Shown in pieces: positions 48,096 to 55,806 of a stretch of 64,000 nt of DNA. A program made the translations under genes and the position numbers. Positions within the stretch are counted from its first letter, which is position 1, and each line of letters opens with the position of its first letter. Source of the stretch: Caldilineaceae bacterium (GTDB taxonomy: Bacteria; Chloroflexota; Anaerolineae; Caldilineales; Caldilineaceae); assembly GCA_020433455.1 (NCBI GenBank), contig JAGRCP010000006.1:56350-120349 (forward strand), read 5' to 3'. The notes beneath the pieces are model-generated. The model did no database searches. It had not been told where the DNA came from and saw only the letters and a program-made list of their open reading frames with translations.

Positions 48096-48896
48096 ATGGG
48101 TACTTTTGGACCGGATCAATTCGCGGGCAAGCGGGTGCTGGTGACGGGCGCATCCAGCGGCATCGGCGCGGGCATTGCCCGCGCCTTCGGCGCCTGCGGC
48201 GCGCGGGTCATGATCCACTATCGCAGCGCGCAGGCCGGCGCGGAGGAGACGGCGCGCCGGGTTGTGGAAGCAGGCGGTGAAGCGGAGACCGTCTACGCCG
48301 ATCTGAGCAACGAAGAGGAGATTGAACGACTTTTTCAGACAATCGACGCGGCGTGGGGCGGGTTGGACGTGCTGGTCAATAGCGCCGGCATCGTGCCCAA
48401 GGAGCTTGCCTTGGAGATGGGCGCGGCCGAGTGGGATAAGACCCTCAACATCAACCTGCGCGCGCCGTTCCTCATCAGCCGCCAGGCCGCGCGGCGCATG
48501 ATTGACGGCGGGCAAGGCGGCAACATCATCAACGTGACCAGCGTCGCGGGTACGCGTAGCGCCGAGAACATGTCCGCCTACGCCGCGTCCAAGGCGGCGA
48601 TGGACGCGGTGACTCGCATTCTGGCCCTGGAGTGGGCGGAATACGGCATTCGCGTCAATGCCGTCGCGCCGGGCGTGGTCCCTGTGGAGCGCCAGCAGGA
48701 ACGTCTGCTCGCGGCCCAAGAGACGTGGATGGAATACATCCCCCTGGGGCGCTTCGGCACGCCGCAGGATATCGGCGCGCTGGCTCTCTTCCTCTGCAGC
48801 GATGCCGCGACCTGGATTACCGGCCAAATCTATATCTGCGACGGTGGCGCGTCGGCCCGGGCCAATTCGCCCAGGCGGTCAAAAATTGGGAAGTGA
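48096..48896 (+). CDS. Short-chain dehydrogenase/reductase
   Basis: 266 residues, classical SDR. NAD(P)-binding TGASSGIGAGIARAF, NSAG, catalytic Ser in NVTSVAGTRS and Tyr-x-x-x-Lys as YAASK, then the VNAVAPGVVPVE segment and the C-terminal DAATWITGQIYICDGGAS. An Arg after the second strand (IHYRSAQAG) suggests possible NADP preference. GAGGAG lies about 8 bases before the ATG. Substrate unknown. Its stop TGA is the first triplet of a heptad repeat shared with the convergent gene. Confidence 0.93.
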   Translation: MGTFGPDQFAGKRVLVTGASSGIGAGIARAFGACGARVMIHYRSAQAGAEETARRVVEAGGEAETVYADLSNEEEIERLFQTIDAAWGGLDVLVNSAGIVPKELALEMGAAEWDKTLNINLRAPFLISRQAARRMIDGGQGGNIINVTSVAGTRSAENMSAYAASKAAMDAVTRILALEWAEYGIRVNAVAPGVVPVERQQERLLAAQETWMEYIPLGRFGTPQDIGALALFLCSDAATWITGQIYICDGGASARANSPRRSKIGK

Positions 48897-49011
48897 GGCG
48901 TGACGAGTACTGCGTAATACGTACTGCGTAATGTCGTCGTAGCGCAAGGGGCAGGTTTGTCTGGGCCGCTCGCTACGGCGAAACCAATTACGTATTACGC
49001 AGTACGTATCA
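48894..49011. repeat. Inverted heptad repeats joining two convergent stop codons
   Basis: From the SDR stop, six 7-nt units (TGAGGCG, TGACGAG, then TACTGCG/TAATACG types) fill 48894-48935. From the stop of the convergent metallo-hydrolase, four units read on the reverse strand (TGATACG, TACTGCG, TAATACG, TAATTGG) fill 49011-48984. The arms share a 16-base perfect complement (TACTGCGTAATACGTA) and enclose about 50 bases. Confidence 0.88.
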
Positions 49012-49896
49012 TTCCGTCGGATCAAACCACGCGTCTTCCGTAATCTCCGGGGCGACCACGGGATCTCGCTTGCCGGGAACCAGGCGTCCGGTCACCACGC
49101 AGGGATCGTGCTGGAAGACCAGGAGCGCGTTGCAGCGCATGGTCTCGAAGCGCAGGCGGCGCTTGGTCTCGATGCTGGTCATGGGGTCCAGGTCAAAGGA
49201 AGGCACCCAGGCCAGGCGATCCATGTGAACGGCCCAGCTACAGGCGTCGGTGAGGAAGCAGAGGCTTTCGCCCCCGTCCTCCACCCAGATTACCTGAATG
49301 GATTGGGTGTGACCCGGTGAGATTTCTGTGCGGAGAACCCGATCCACCTGCTGGGGGCCGTCCACAATTTCCAGCCTGCCTGCTTCCATGAGCGGTTCCC
49401 AATTGCGGCTGTCATATGTTGCCCGGGTGCGCTCATTGGGAAAACTTGCTTCGGCCAGATCTATGCGCTGGGCGATGTGAAGGGCATTGGGAAAGGTGGG
49501 GATCACCGTCTCGCCGTCCGCGCCGAAGCGGGTATTGCCGCCGATGTGGTCGCCGTGGAAATGGGTCATCACCACCAGGTCTATGTCGTCCGGCTCAAAG
49601 CCCACGCGCCGCAACTCGCCGATAAGCCGTTCATCCCGATTGGGCAGGCCGATAAAACTTCGCTGCTTTTCCGTCATCTTGTCGCCGTTGCCCGTATCCA
49701 CCAGGATCAGGCGGTTCTCCGCTTCGATGAGCAGGCAGCGGGCATCACACGGCACCTGATTGTCATCGTTGGGCGTAATCGTGCGCGACCAAAGCGTGCG
49801 CGGCACCAGGCCGAAGAAGCCGCCGCCGTCTGCACGGTGCAGGCCGTCGCTGAGAATGTGGCAGCGAGTGGCGCCGATGGTGACCGTATAGGCCAT
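49009..49896 (-). CDS. Metallo-beta-lactamase-fold hydrolase (lactonase-like)
   Basis: 295 residues. Complete metal motif THFHGDHIGG, downstream Asp/His ligands in SPGHTQS, FLTDACSW and FQHDPC, and the VDTGNGDKM segment typical of AttM/AHL-lactonase-like enzymes. AAAGGA lies 7 bases before the ATG. Could act on lactones or other esters; no neighbour decides. Convergent with the SDR, upstream of it the formate dehydrogenase alpha gene ends about 60 bases away on the same strand. Confidence 0.9.
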   Translation of the reverse strand: MAYTVTIGATRCHILSDGLHRADGGGFFGLVPRTLWSRTITPNDDNQVPCDARCLLIEAENRLILVDTGNGDKMTEKQRSFIGLPNRDERLIGELRRVGFEPDDIDLVVMTHFHGDHIGGNTRFGADGETVIPTFPNALHIAQRIDLAEASFPNERTRATYDSRNWEPLMEAGRLEIVDGPQQVDRVLRTEISPGHTQSIQVIWVEDGGESLCFLTDACSWAVHMDRLAWVPSFDLDPMTSIETKRRLRFETMRCNALLVFQHDPCVVTGRLVPGKRDPVVAPEITEDAWFDPTE

Positions 49897-49917
49897 GAAT
49901 GGGTCCTTTCAGAGAGT

Positions 49918-49959
49918 CGCAGGTTGCAGGTTGCAGGTTGCAGGTCAACAAGTCAATCA
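49918..49959. repeat. Heptad repeat anchored on the formate dehydrogenase stop
   Basis: Reverse strand: the stop TGA (49959-49957) opens TGATTGA, CTTGTTG, then ACCTGCA three times and ACCTGCG. On the + strand this is GCAGGTT three times and GCAGGTC. Strictly 7-nt periodic. Confidence 0.85.
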
Positions 49960-52047
49960 AGCCACGAGCCCTATTTCCTCTTCTATGAGCGCCTCGACGC
50001 GTACGGGACAGACCTTGAGTTCCGCGGTTTGGGTGATGGGGTCATAGCCGGAGCCGGTGAGAATGTTGACCGGCACGTCGTTGAACGCAAAGCTGCAAAA
50101 GACCGTGCCCCGGGGCGAACGCTCCGTGGCTTCCACCACAACTTCCACGCTGCCCCGCCGGCTGGAGAGGCGAGCCAATCCGCCGTTCGCCAATCCCCAC
50201 GCGTCCACATCCGCGGGATGCACTTCCAGGGTTTCCCGCGGCAAGAGATAGTCGATGCCTTCCGCCCGCCCGGTCTGGGTGTTGGTGTGATAGGACTCCA
50301 GCCGGCGTCCGGTGGTGAGCCAGACCGGGAAGTCCGCGCTGACCACCTCCGCGGGATCGCGATAGCCGATGAGCATGAACTTGCCGCGCCCGTTGATAAA
50401 GCCGTCCTCATGCAGTCGGGGCGTGCCGGGATGACCTTTGTAGGGGATGGGCCATTGATATTGGCCGCTTTCGGCCAGGTCCCAATCGATGCCTGCGTAG
50501 ATGGGCGACGCGCTGCACAACTCGTTAAAGACCGCTTTGGGCGATTCATAGTCAAAGCCGGGAATGCCCATTTTTTGGGCCAGTTGGGTGATGATCCACC
50601 AGTCGGGCATGGCTTCGCCCGGCGGCTCTACGGCTTTGCGCACCCGCTGGATGCGCCGTTCGGTATTCGTGTAGTGGCCGTCCACTTCGGCCCAGCCCGC
50701 GGCAGGCAGCACCACGTGGGCCAGCTCAGCGGTCTCGCTGAGGAAGATGTCCATGACGACCAGGTGATCCAGGCTGCGCAGGGCGTGTTCGCCGTGGATG
50801 CGGTCCGGGTCTGAAACCAGGGTATTCTCGCCGTCGATGAGCATGGCCCGAATCTGTTCGCCGCAGCGATCCAGCGCCGTGACCTTCGTGGGGCCCTTTT
50901 CCAGGCTCATCTCCCGACCGTAGAGGGCCGTAAATTTGGCCTGATTGGCCGGATCGCTCACGGATTGGAAGCCCACGTAATTGTTGGGAATCGCGCCCGA
51001 GTCGCCCGCGCCCTGGACATTGTTTTGGCCGCGCATGGGGTTGATGCCCGTGCCCTCCCGGCCGATGTTCCCCGTCATGAGGACCAGATTGCAGAGGCTC
51101 TGTACGTTATCCACGCCGCAGATGTGTTCGGTAACGCCCAGGGTGTAGTAGATTGCGCCCCGATCCGCCCGGCCGTAGAGCCGTGCGGCGGTCTCGATGT
51201 CGGCTGCGGGCACGCCGGTGATGGTCTCGGCCCACTCGGGCGTAAAGTCGCGAATGTGTTCCAGCAGTCTGTCAATGCCCTCGGTGCGCGCGGCCACAAA
51301 TTCCTGGTCGATTAGTCCATCCCGCGCGATGACGTGGGCCATGGCCAGAAGCAGCGCCGTGTCCGAACCCACGCGCAGGGGCAGATAGAGATGGGCCATT
51401 TCGGCCAGGCGAATGCGCCGCGGGTCGGCCACGATGAGGGTCGCGCCGTTGGCTACGGCCTTCTTGAGCCGCGTAGCCGCCACGGGATGGCACTCAGTCA
51501 TGTTGGTGCCGATGCAAAAAATTACGTCAGGCTTTTCCATGTCCTTGAGCGGATTGGACATGGCGCCCCGTCCAATGGTAGCCGCCAGACCGGCGACGGT
51601 AGGGGCGTGTCAAGCACGGCTGCAATTGTCGATATTGTGGGTGCCGAAGCCTGCTCGCACCCACTTCTGCATGAGATAGTCGGCCTCGCTGGGCGTGCGT
51701 CCCGAGGCGATGCCGTAGACGCTGGCTTCGCCGTGCTCCGCCGCCGCGCGCAGAAAGCCGTCCGCTGCAATTTGCAGGGCCTCATCCCACGTGGTTGGGT
51801 GGAGCTTGCCGTCGTCGCGCCGCACCAGAGGCCGGGTCAGGCGATCCGGATGGTGGACGAAGTCGTAGGCGAATTGGCCCTTGACGCAGAGCGCGCCTTC
51901 GTTGGCCGGGCCGTCCATGGCCGGCTGGATGCCTACAATGCGGTTGTCCCGGGTCATGACATCTACGGCGCAGCCCACGCCGCAGTAGCCGCAGACTGAA
52001 CGGGTTTTGGTAATGCCTGCTTCCATGAGGGGAATGGGGTTTTGCAT
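49957..52047 (-). CDS. fdhA: Selenocysteine formate dehydrogenase, catalytic (alpha) subunit
   Basis: Molybdopterin/tungstopterin enzyme oxidising formate to CO2 (or the reverse). Read through TGA at 51612-51610 it is one 696-residue protein. The Fe4S4 motif is CGYCGVGC plus LCVKG; then comes NIDNCSRA-Sec146-HAPTVAGLAATIGRGAMSNP, which matches the NCxR-U-HxPxVAGL active site of FdhF-type enzymes. The C-terminal part shows the MGD-binding and dinucleotide-domain segments (GMRGQNNVQG, PAAGWAEVDGHYTNTERRIQ, TTGRRLESYHTNTQTGR). Both halves are in one frame with exactly 16 codons between TGA and the next ATG. AAAGGA is 6 bases before the start. Requires SelA/SelB/SelC/SelD from elsewhere in the genome. 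Partners: the iron-sulfur protein and NuoEF-like protein upstream on the same strand. Confidence 0.95.
51564..51612 (-). promoter_or_regulatory. Selenocysteine UGA codon and bacterial SECIS-like hairpin
   Basis: After UGA (51612-51610) the reverse strand folds as an outer stem CGCCCC/GGGGCG (51607-51602 with 51569-51564) and an apical stem GTCGCC/GGCGGC around the loop GGTCT (51591-51587). Counting from U of UGA, the loop places G23 and U24, and a U17, exactly where the E. coli fdhF SECIS has its SelB-binding loop bases and bulged U. The inner stem could pair U17 with G. Confidence 0.85.
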
Positions 52048-52062
52048 GACGGTTCCTTTCTA

Positions 52063-52149
52063 ACGGTTAATTGTGAATGAGTAACGATGAATGGTTAATG
52101 GGCATGTCGACTGTGGCTGTACACATTCATCCCTGATGATTCACAATTA
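52063..52149. repeat. Heptad repeats between the two formate dehydrogenase genes
   Basis: From the stop TAA of the iron-sulfur gene (52149-52147) reverse-strand units TAATTGT, GAATCAT, CAGGGAT, GAATGTG run to 52122. On the + strand 52066-52102 units GTTAATT, GTGAATG, AGTAACG, ATGAATG, GTTAATG face them. Both begin with TTAATTGTGAAT, giving an inverted pair. Confidence 0.75.
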
Positions 52150-52818
52150 AGCATTTCGCAACGCTTTGCGGTCGGCCAGCGCGCCGGTGGGGCAAGTTTG
52201 TACGCACTGGCCGCAGAAGGTACAAGCTGAATCGCGCAGGTCATGGTCGAATTCCGTAACGATTTGGGTCTGGAAGCCTCGATTGGCAATGCTGATGGCG
52301 TAGTCGCCCTCCTGTTCGGCGCAGACGCGTACGCAGCGATAGCAGGAGATGCAGCGGTCATAGTCGCGCAGGATGAATGGGTTGGCATCGTCCAGTTTGC
52401 TCGTGCCCGAATGCGCGCCGGCAAAGCGATCCGTGCGCGCGTCACAGCGCTCAATCAGCAGCCCCAGCTCTTGCGAGGCATAGCCGCGCAGGGGATCGAC
52501 TGACACTGCGCCGCCGTTTTCCGATGCGACCATCTCCAGCAGGGTCCTGCGATGGCGGGCCAGGCGTTCGCTTTCGGTGTGGACGACGGTGTCAAGCTGA
52601 GCCACGGTCGTGCACGACGCCACGGGATTGCGCGTGCCCTGCACATCCACCATGCAGAGACGACAGGCGCCGAATGCTTCCAGCCGCGGGTCATAGCAGA
52701 GGGTGGGAATCTCCCTCCCGTAACGTTGGGCGACTTCGTAGAGCGTTTCGCCCAGGGTAAAGGTCACCAATTCTCCGTCCAGGGTCAGCGTCAATTCGAT
52801 TTGTTCTGTCTCGTTCAT
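52147..52818 (-). CDS. Formate dehydrogenase iron-sulfur subunit (NuoG N-terminus-like)
   Basis: 223 residues. An N-terminal 2Fe-2S ferredoxin domain has Cys in LCYDPRLEAFGACRLCMVD and ASC, then ARHRRTLLEMVASENGG, where NuoG-type proteins have a His-Cys3 4Fe-4S site. Here the Cys residues are absent (sequence continues AVSVDPLRGYASQEL). A C-terminal double 4Fe-4S module follows with CISCYRCVRVC and CTFCGQCVQTCP. It presumably carries electrons from the Sec-containing alpha subunit towards the NAD-reducing subunit. In many homologues this domain is fused to the alpha subunit. Lies 99 bases upstream of fdhA on the same strand. Confidence 0.9.
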   Translation of the reverse strand: MNETEQIELTLTLDGELVTFTLGETLYEVAQRYGREIPTLCYDPRLEAFGACRLCMVDVQGTRNPVASCTTVAQLDTVVHTESERLARHRRTLLEMVASENGGAVSVDPLRGYASQELGLLIERCDARTDRFAGAHSGTSKLDDANPFILRDYDRCISCYRCVRVCAEQEGDYAISIANRGFQTQIVTEFDHDLRDSACTFCGQCVQTCPTGALADRKALRNA

Positions 52819-52837
52819 GAAATTTTCCCTGTCTAAA

Positions 52838-52942
52838 ACGGAATGAGCAATGAATAAAATTGGTTGCGCCGTAGCGATACCTTCAGCTTATCCTGATCGT
52901 TCCGTTGCGCATTACTCATTACTCGTTACGTATTATCCCTTA
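52838..52942. repeat. Heptad repeats anchored on the EamA stop
   Basis: Reverse strand from 52942: five consecutive units each beginning TAA (TAAGGGA, TAATACG, TAACGAG, TAATGAG, TAATGCG) then CAACGGA, reaching 52901. Facing units GGAATGA, GCAATGA, ATAAAAT lie at 52840-52860. The first TAA is the EamA stop codon. Confidence 0.88.
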
Positions 52943-53782
52943 ACCGGCGATCAACGTCACTGCGATGAGCGCTGCCGCTACGCCTACAATTTGCAGTCGA
53001 GTCAGCCGCTCATCGAGGAAGACCCGGGCCAGCAGCACCGTCATGCCGGGAAAGAGGGATGAGAGCACAGCGGCGACATCCATGCGGCCGAATTGGGTGG
53101 CCAACAGGTAGAAAATGTTGCCGCCCACATCGGCCATGCCGGATACGCCTACCAGCCCCCAGGCGCTGCGCTTGGGCAGAAGAGGGCGGCGCGTCGCCAA
53201 CAGGAAGAGCAAAAAGGCGATCCCGGCGGCAAAGCGGGCAATGGTCAGCGTCCAGTAGAGGCCGCCTTCCCCGGCATAGGCGACCAGCACGTAGTAGAAG
53301 CCAAAGCCAATTCCGGCCAGGCCCGCCAGGATCAGGTCCCGGCGTGTGGGGCGGAAATCGCCCGTTCCGGCCAAGAGCCAGACTGCCAGCAGGGCCACGG
53401 CGAAACCGATCAGCGTCATTCGATCCGGCCATCCCGCGGTAAAGAGCCCCACGGCTACGGGAATCACCGCGCCGATTAAGGCGGAGAGGGGCGCAATCAC
53501 GCCCATGCGGCCCACGGCCAATCCCTGATAGAGGGAGCCCAGGCCAAGCAGCCCGGCCAGCCCGGCCGCGATGGAAAACCAGATGCTGCGTCCGTCCGGC
53601 CATGCTTCGCCCGTAATGAGGGCCAGCGCAATCAGCAAAAACGCGCCGACGAACTCGGTGGCGGTGACCACGCTGTAGCCGGGGCTGCGTTTGGTCGCCA
53701 GCCCGCCGCAGAAGTCGCCCGTGCCCCACGAGGCCGCGGCCAGCAGCCCGAAGAGCGCGGCAATAGAAGACCAACTCGCCAT
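52940..53782 (-). CDS. EamA/DMT-family transporter
   Basis: 280 residues, about ten TM helices in the two-EamA-repeat pattern. N-terminal helices contain ALFGLLAAASWGTGDFCGG; the C-terminal repeat ends with LFPGMTVLLARVFLDERLTRLQ and VGVAAALIAVTLIAG. Likely exports or imports a small metabolite; the substrate cannot be told. The start is 7 bases from the stop of the NuoEF-like gene and the GAGG in the intervening repeat is the best ribosome site, so it appears inserted into the formate dehydrogenase transcription unit. Confidence 0.9.
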   Translation of the reverse strand: MASWSSIAALFGLLAAASWGTGDFCGGLATKRSPGYSVVTATEFVGAFLLIALALITGEAWPDGRSIWFSIAAGLAGLLGLGSLYQGLAVGRMGVIAPLSALIGAVIPVAVGLFTAGWPDRMTLIGFAVALLAVWLLAGTGDFRPTRRDLILAGLAGIGFGFYYVLVAYAGEGGLYWTLTIARFAAGIAFLLFLLATRRPLLPKRSAWGLVGVSGMADVGGNIFYLLATQFGRMDVAAVLSSLFPGMTVLLARVFLDERLTRLQIVGVAAALIAVTLIAG

Positions 53783-53812
53783 CCGCTTGCTACCTCTTGC
53801 CTGCTACCTGGT
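53783..53812. repeat. Heptad units at the end of the NuoEF-like gene
   Basis: + strand GCTACCT, CTTGCCT, GCTACCT, GGTCAGG; on the reverse strand CAGGTAG, CAGGCAA, GAGGTAG. The last TAG is the stop codon, so the final residues QVAGKR are encoded by repeat units. Confidence 0.7.
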
Positions 53813-55454
53813 CAGGAAAATAGCGCACAAAGCTCTCCACCACCGCGGGCGCGGCCATGCCCAGGCCGCAGGCGCTGGTCTCTTTCATGGTGAAGGCGAT
53901 GTCGGCGACTTCCGCGTGCCACGCTGCCGCATCAGCCGGCCCGCCGCCATTGAGTCGCTCGGTCAGGCGCTGGGTCCCGATGCGGCAGGGGAAGCACTTG
54001 CCGCACGATTCATGCGCGAAGAACGCAATGGCGTTGTGGGTTACGGCCCGCATGTCCCGGCGATCGTCAAAGACCATGATGCCGCCGGCGCCCAGAAACG
54101 AACCTTTGCTGCGCACGCCCGGCTCATCCAAGGTGACGTCCAGGTCGTCCCCAGCCAGGAAGCCGCCGGAGAGGCCCGCCATGGTGGCGGCCTGAATGGT
54201 GCGGCCGGGCAGAGGGCCGCCGGCCCAGTCGTAGAGCAGGGTTTGCAGGGGCAGGCCAAAGGGCACTTCATAATTGCCCGGCCGCTGGACGTCGCCCGAG
54301 AGGCTGATAATTTTGGTGCCGGCGATGTCGCCCAATCCCAGGTTCTGATACCAGCTCGGTTCCCGGCGCAGGATTTGGGGAACCGCGGCCAGAGTCTCCA
54401 CATTGTTGACCGCGGTGGGCTTGCCCTCAAAGCCGTGGGTCACAGGATAGGGCGGTCGGTTGCGGGGAAAGGGATGCTTGCCCTCCAGGCTGTTGAGCAG
54501 CGCGGTCTCTTCGCCGCAAATGTATGCGCCCGCGCCGCGTCGGATATAGATGTCGAAGTGGAAGCCGCTGTCCAGGATATGTTCGCCCAGATAGCCCGCG
54601 GCGTATGCCTCCTCGATTGCCCGCTCCAGGATGACCTGGCTTTGGGGATACTCGTAGCGCAGGTAGATGAAGCCCGCGCGTGCGCCGGTGGCGTAGGCCG
54701 CAATGAGCATGCCTTCGATGACGGCATGGGGGTCGAAATCCAGAATGACCCGATCCTTGAAGCAGCCCGGCTCGCCTTCATCCGCGTTGCAGATTACGTA
54801 CTTGGGTTGGCCTTCCGCATCGGCCACGGCCCGCCACTTGACGCCCGTGGGAAAACCCGCGCCGCCCCGGCCGGCCAGGCCGCTCTCCCGCACGTGGCGA
54901 ATAACCGCCTGCGGCGTCATTTCATCCAGCGCGCGTGTCAGTCCGGCATAGCCGCCGGTACGCTCATAGCCGGCCAGCGTGGCCCGATCCGGCGTACGGA
55001 TTTCGGCGAAAATGCACTCTTCTCTGCCGCCGGGATTGGGCGACGGCAGCCGCGGCGGAGGCGCCGTCATCGTAGCGGGCGACGCGCCGATCAGCACTTC
55101 ATGTCCGCGCAGGACGGGTACGGGATCATCACAGCGTCCGGCGCAGGGCATGGCCGTCGCGCCCTCGTGAGCCAGCGCGGCCAGCAGCTCTTCGCCGCCG
55201 TGGAGGCGACAGACGGGGCCGGTGCAGACCCGAGGCGCGTCCTGGGTTCTCCGGGGATCACGCGCAAAGTGATGGTAAAACGTGACCGTGCCGTAGAGGT
55301 CGGCCAGGGGAATGCCCAGCGCGGGAGCAATCAGCCTCAGGGCATGGTCAGACAGGTAGCCGTCCCGGTCATGAAAGGCATGGAGCAGGGGCAAGAGGGG
55401 AGCCGGCTCGCCACGCCACTGTTCAATAAGTTCCTGATCGGCGGGCAGAGACAT
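53790..55454 (-). CDS. NAD-linked formate dehydrogenase beta subunit (NuoE-NuoF fusion)
   Basis: 554 residues. The NuoE-like N-terminal part (about 1-150) has 2Fe-2S ligands in VCTGPVC and PCAGRC, preceded by YGTVTFYHHF. The NuoF-like part has FMN/NADH-binding GRGGAGFPTGVKW, CNADEGEPGCFKDR and the RRGAGAYICGEETALLNSLEG segment, then SLBB-like sequence and a 4Fe-4S site in HESCGKCFPCRIGTQRL. It would reduce NAD with electrons from the alpha/iron-sulfur subunits, or run in reverse. Start 55454 (MSLPADQEL) has AGGAG 9 bases upstream; the frame is open to 55655 but earlier codons look non-coding. First gene of the formate dehydrogenase set. Confidence 0.93.
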   Translation of the reverse strand: MSLPADQELIEQWRGEPAPLLPLLHAFHDRDGYLSDHALRLIAPALGIPLADLYGTVTFYHHFARDPRRTQDAPRVCTGPVCRLHGGEELLAALAHEGATAMPCAGRCDDPVPVLRGHEVLIGASPATMTAPPPRLPSPNPGGREECIFAEIRTPDRATLAGYERTGGYAGLTRALDEMTPQAVIRHVRESGLAGRGGAGFPTGVKWRAVADAEGQPKYVICNADEGEPGCFKDRVILDFDPHAVIEGMLIAAYATGARAGFIYLRYEYPQSQVILERAIEEAYAAGYLGEHILDSGFHFDIYIRRGAGAYICGEETALLNSLEGKHPFPRNRPPYPVTHGFEGKPTAVNNVETLAAVPQILRREPSWYQNLGLGDIAGTKIISLSGDVQRPGNYEVPFGLPLQTLLYDWAGGPLPGRTIQAATMAGLSGGFLAGDDLDVTLDEPGVRSKGSFLGAGGIMVFDDRRDMRAVTHNAIAFFAHESCGKCFPCRIGTQRLTERLNGGGPADAAAWHAEVADIAFTMKETSACGLGMAAPAVVESFVRYFPDQVAGKR

Positions 55455-55740
55455 GATGAGGCGCTCCTGAGATGAAAACGGTTGGTAGAAGTGGCCGGCG
55501 GCGGATGGGGAAGCGAGGCCGAGCATAGGTTGCTCATTATCCATGAAGGCGCGGAGAGTTGTCAATCGCGCGGGAAGCGGGACGGGATTGTGCTTTTCAC
55601 CTCGTCTGGGTTGCCGACTATGCGCTGAGTGAGAGAATCTTCCACCGCACCTCATACCTCTCCGAAATTTCCAACGTTTATTTGTTCTCGTTTTTTATAC
55701 CGCCATGTGCTGGAGGCTACCACAAGCTCAAAAAATGCTG

Positions 55741-55769
55741 TTGACATCTCCTGACACTGCTGCTACAAT
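55741..55769 (+). promoter_or_regulatory. Consensus sigma70 promoter of the gntR gene
   Basis: TTGACA (55741-55746), 17-base spacer, TACAAT (55764-55769). Best promoter in the window. The rest of the 350-base spacer back to 55455 contains nothing else recognised. Confidence 0.85.
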
Positions 55770-55780
55770 GATTGTGTCAC

Positions 55781-55792
55781 TGTATTAATACA
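55781..55792. promoter_or_regulatory. Palindromic operator candidate
   Basis: TGTATTAATACA, perfect 12-bp palindrome about 11 bases after the -10 box and 14 before the gntR start, where a bound repressor would block transcription. GTA...TAC cores suit GntR-type regulators. Confidence 0.6.
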
Positions 55793-55806
55793 CTCAGGTG
55801 TACTAC

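Noticed and set aside
48894..49011. Insertion-sequence end or MITE
   Set aside because: No transposase, no target duplication; inverted arms are explained by facing heptad blocks at both stop codons.
51610..51612. The TGA in fdhA as a nonsense mutation or sequencing error making a pseudogene
   Set aside because: It lies exactly at the selenocysteine site, the downstream frame is intact for over 500 codons, and a SECIS-like hairpin follows.
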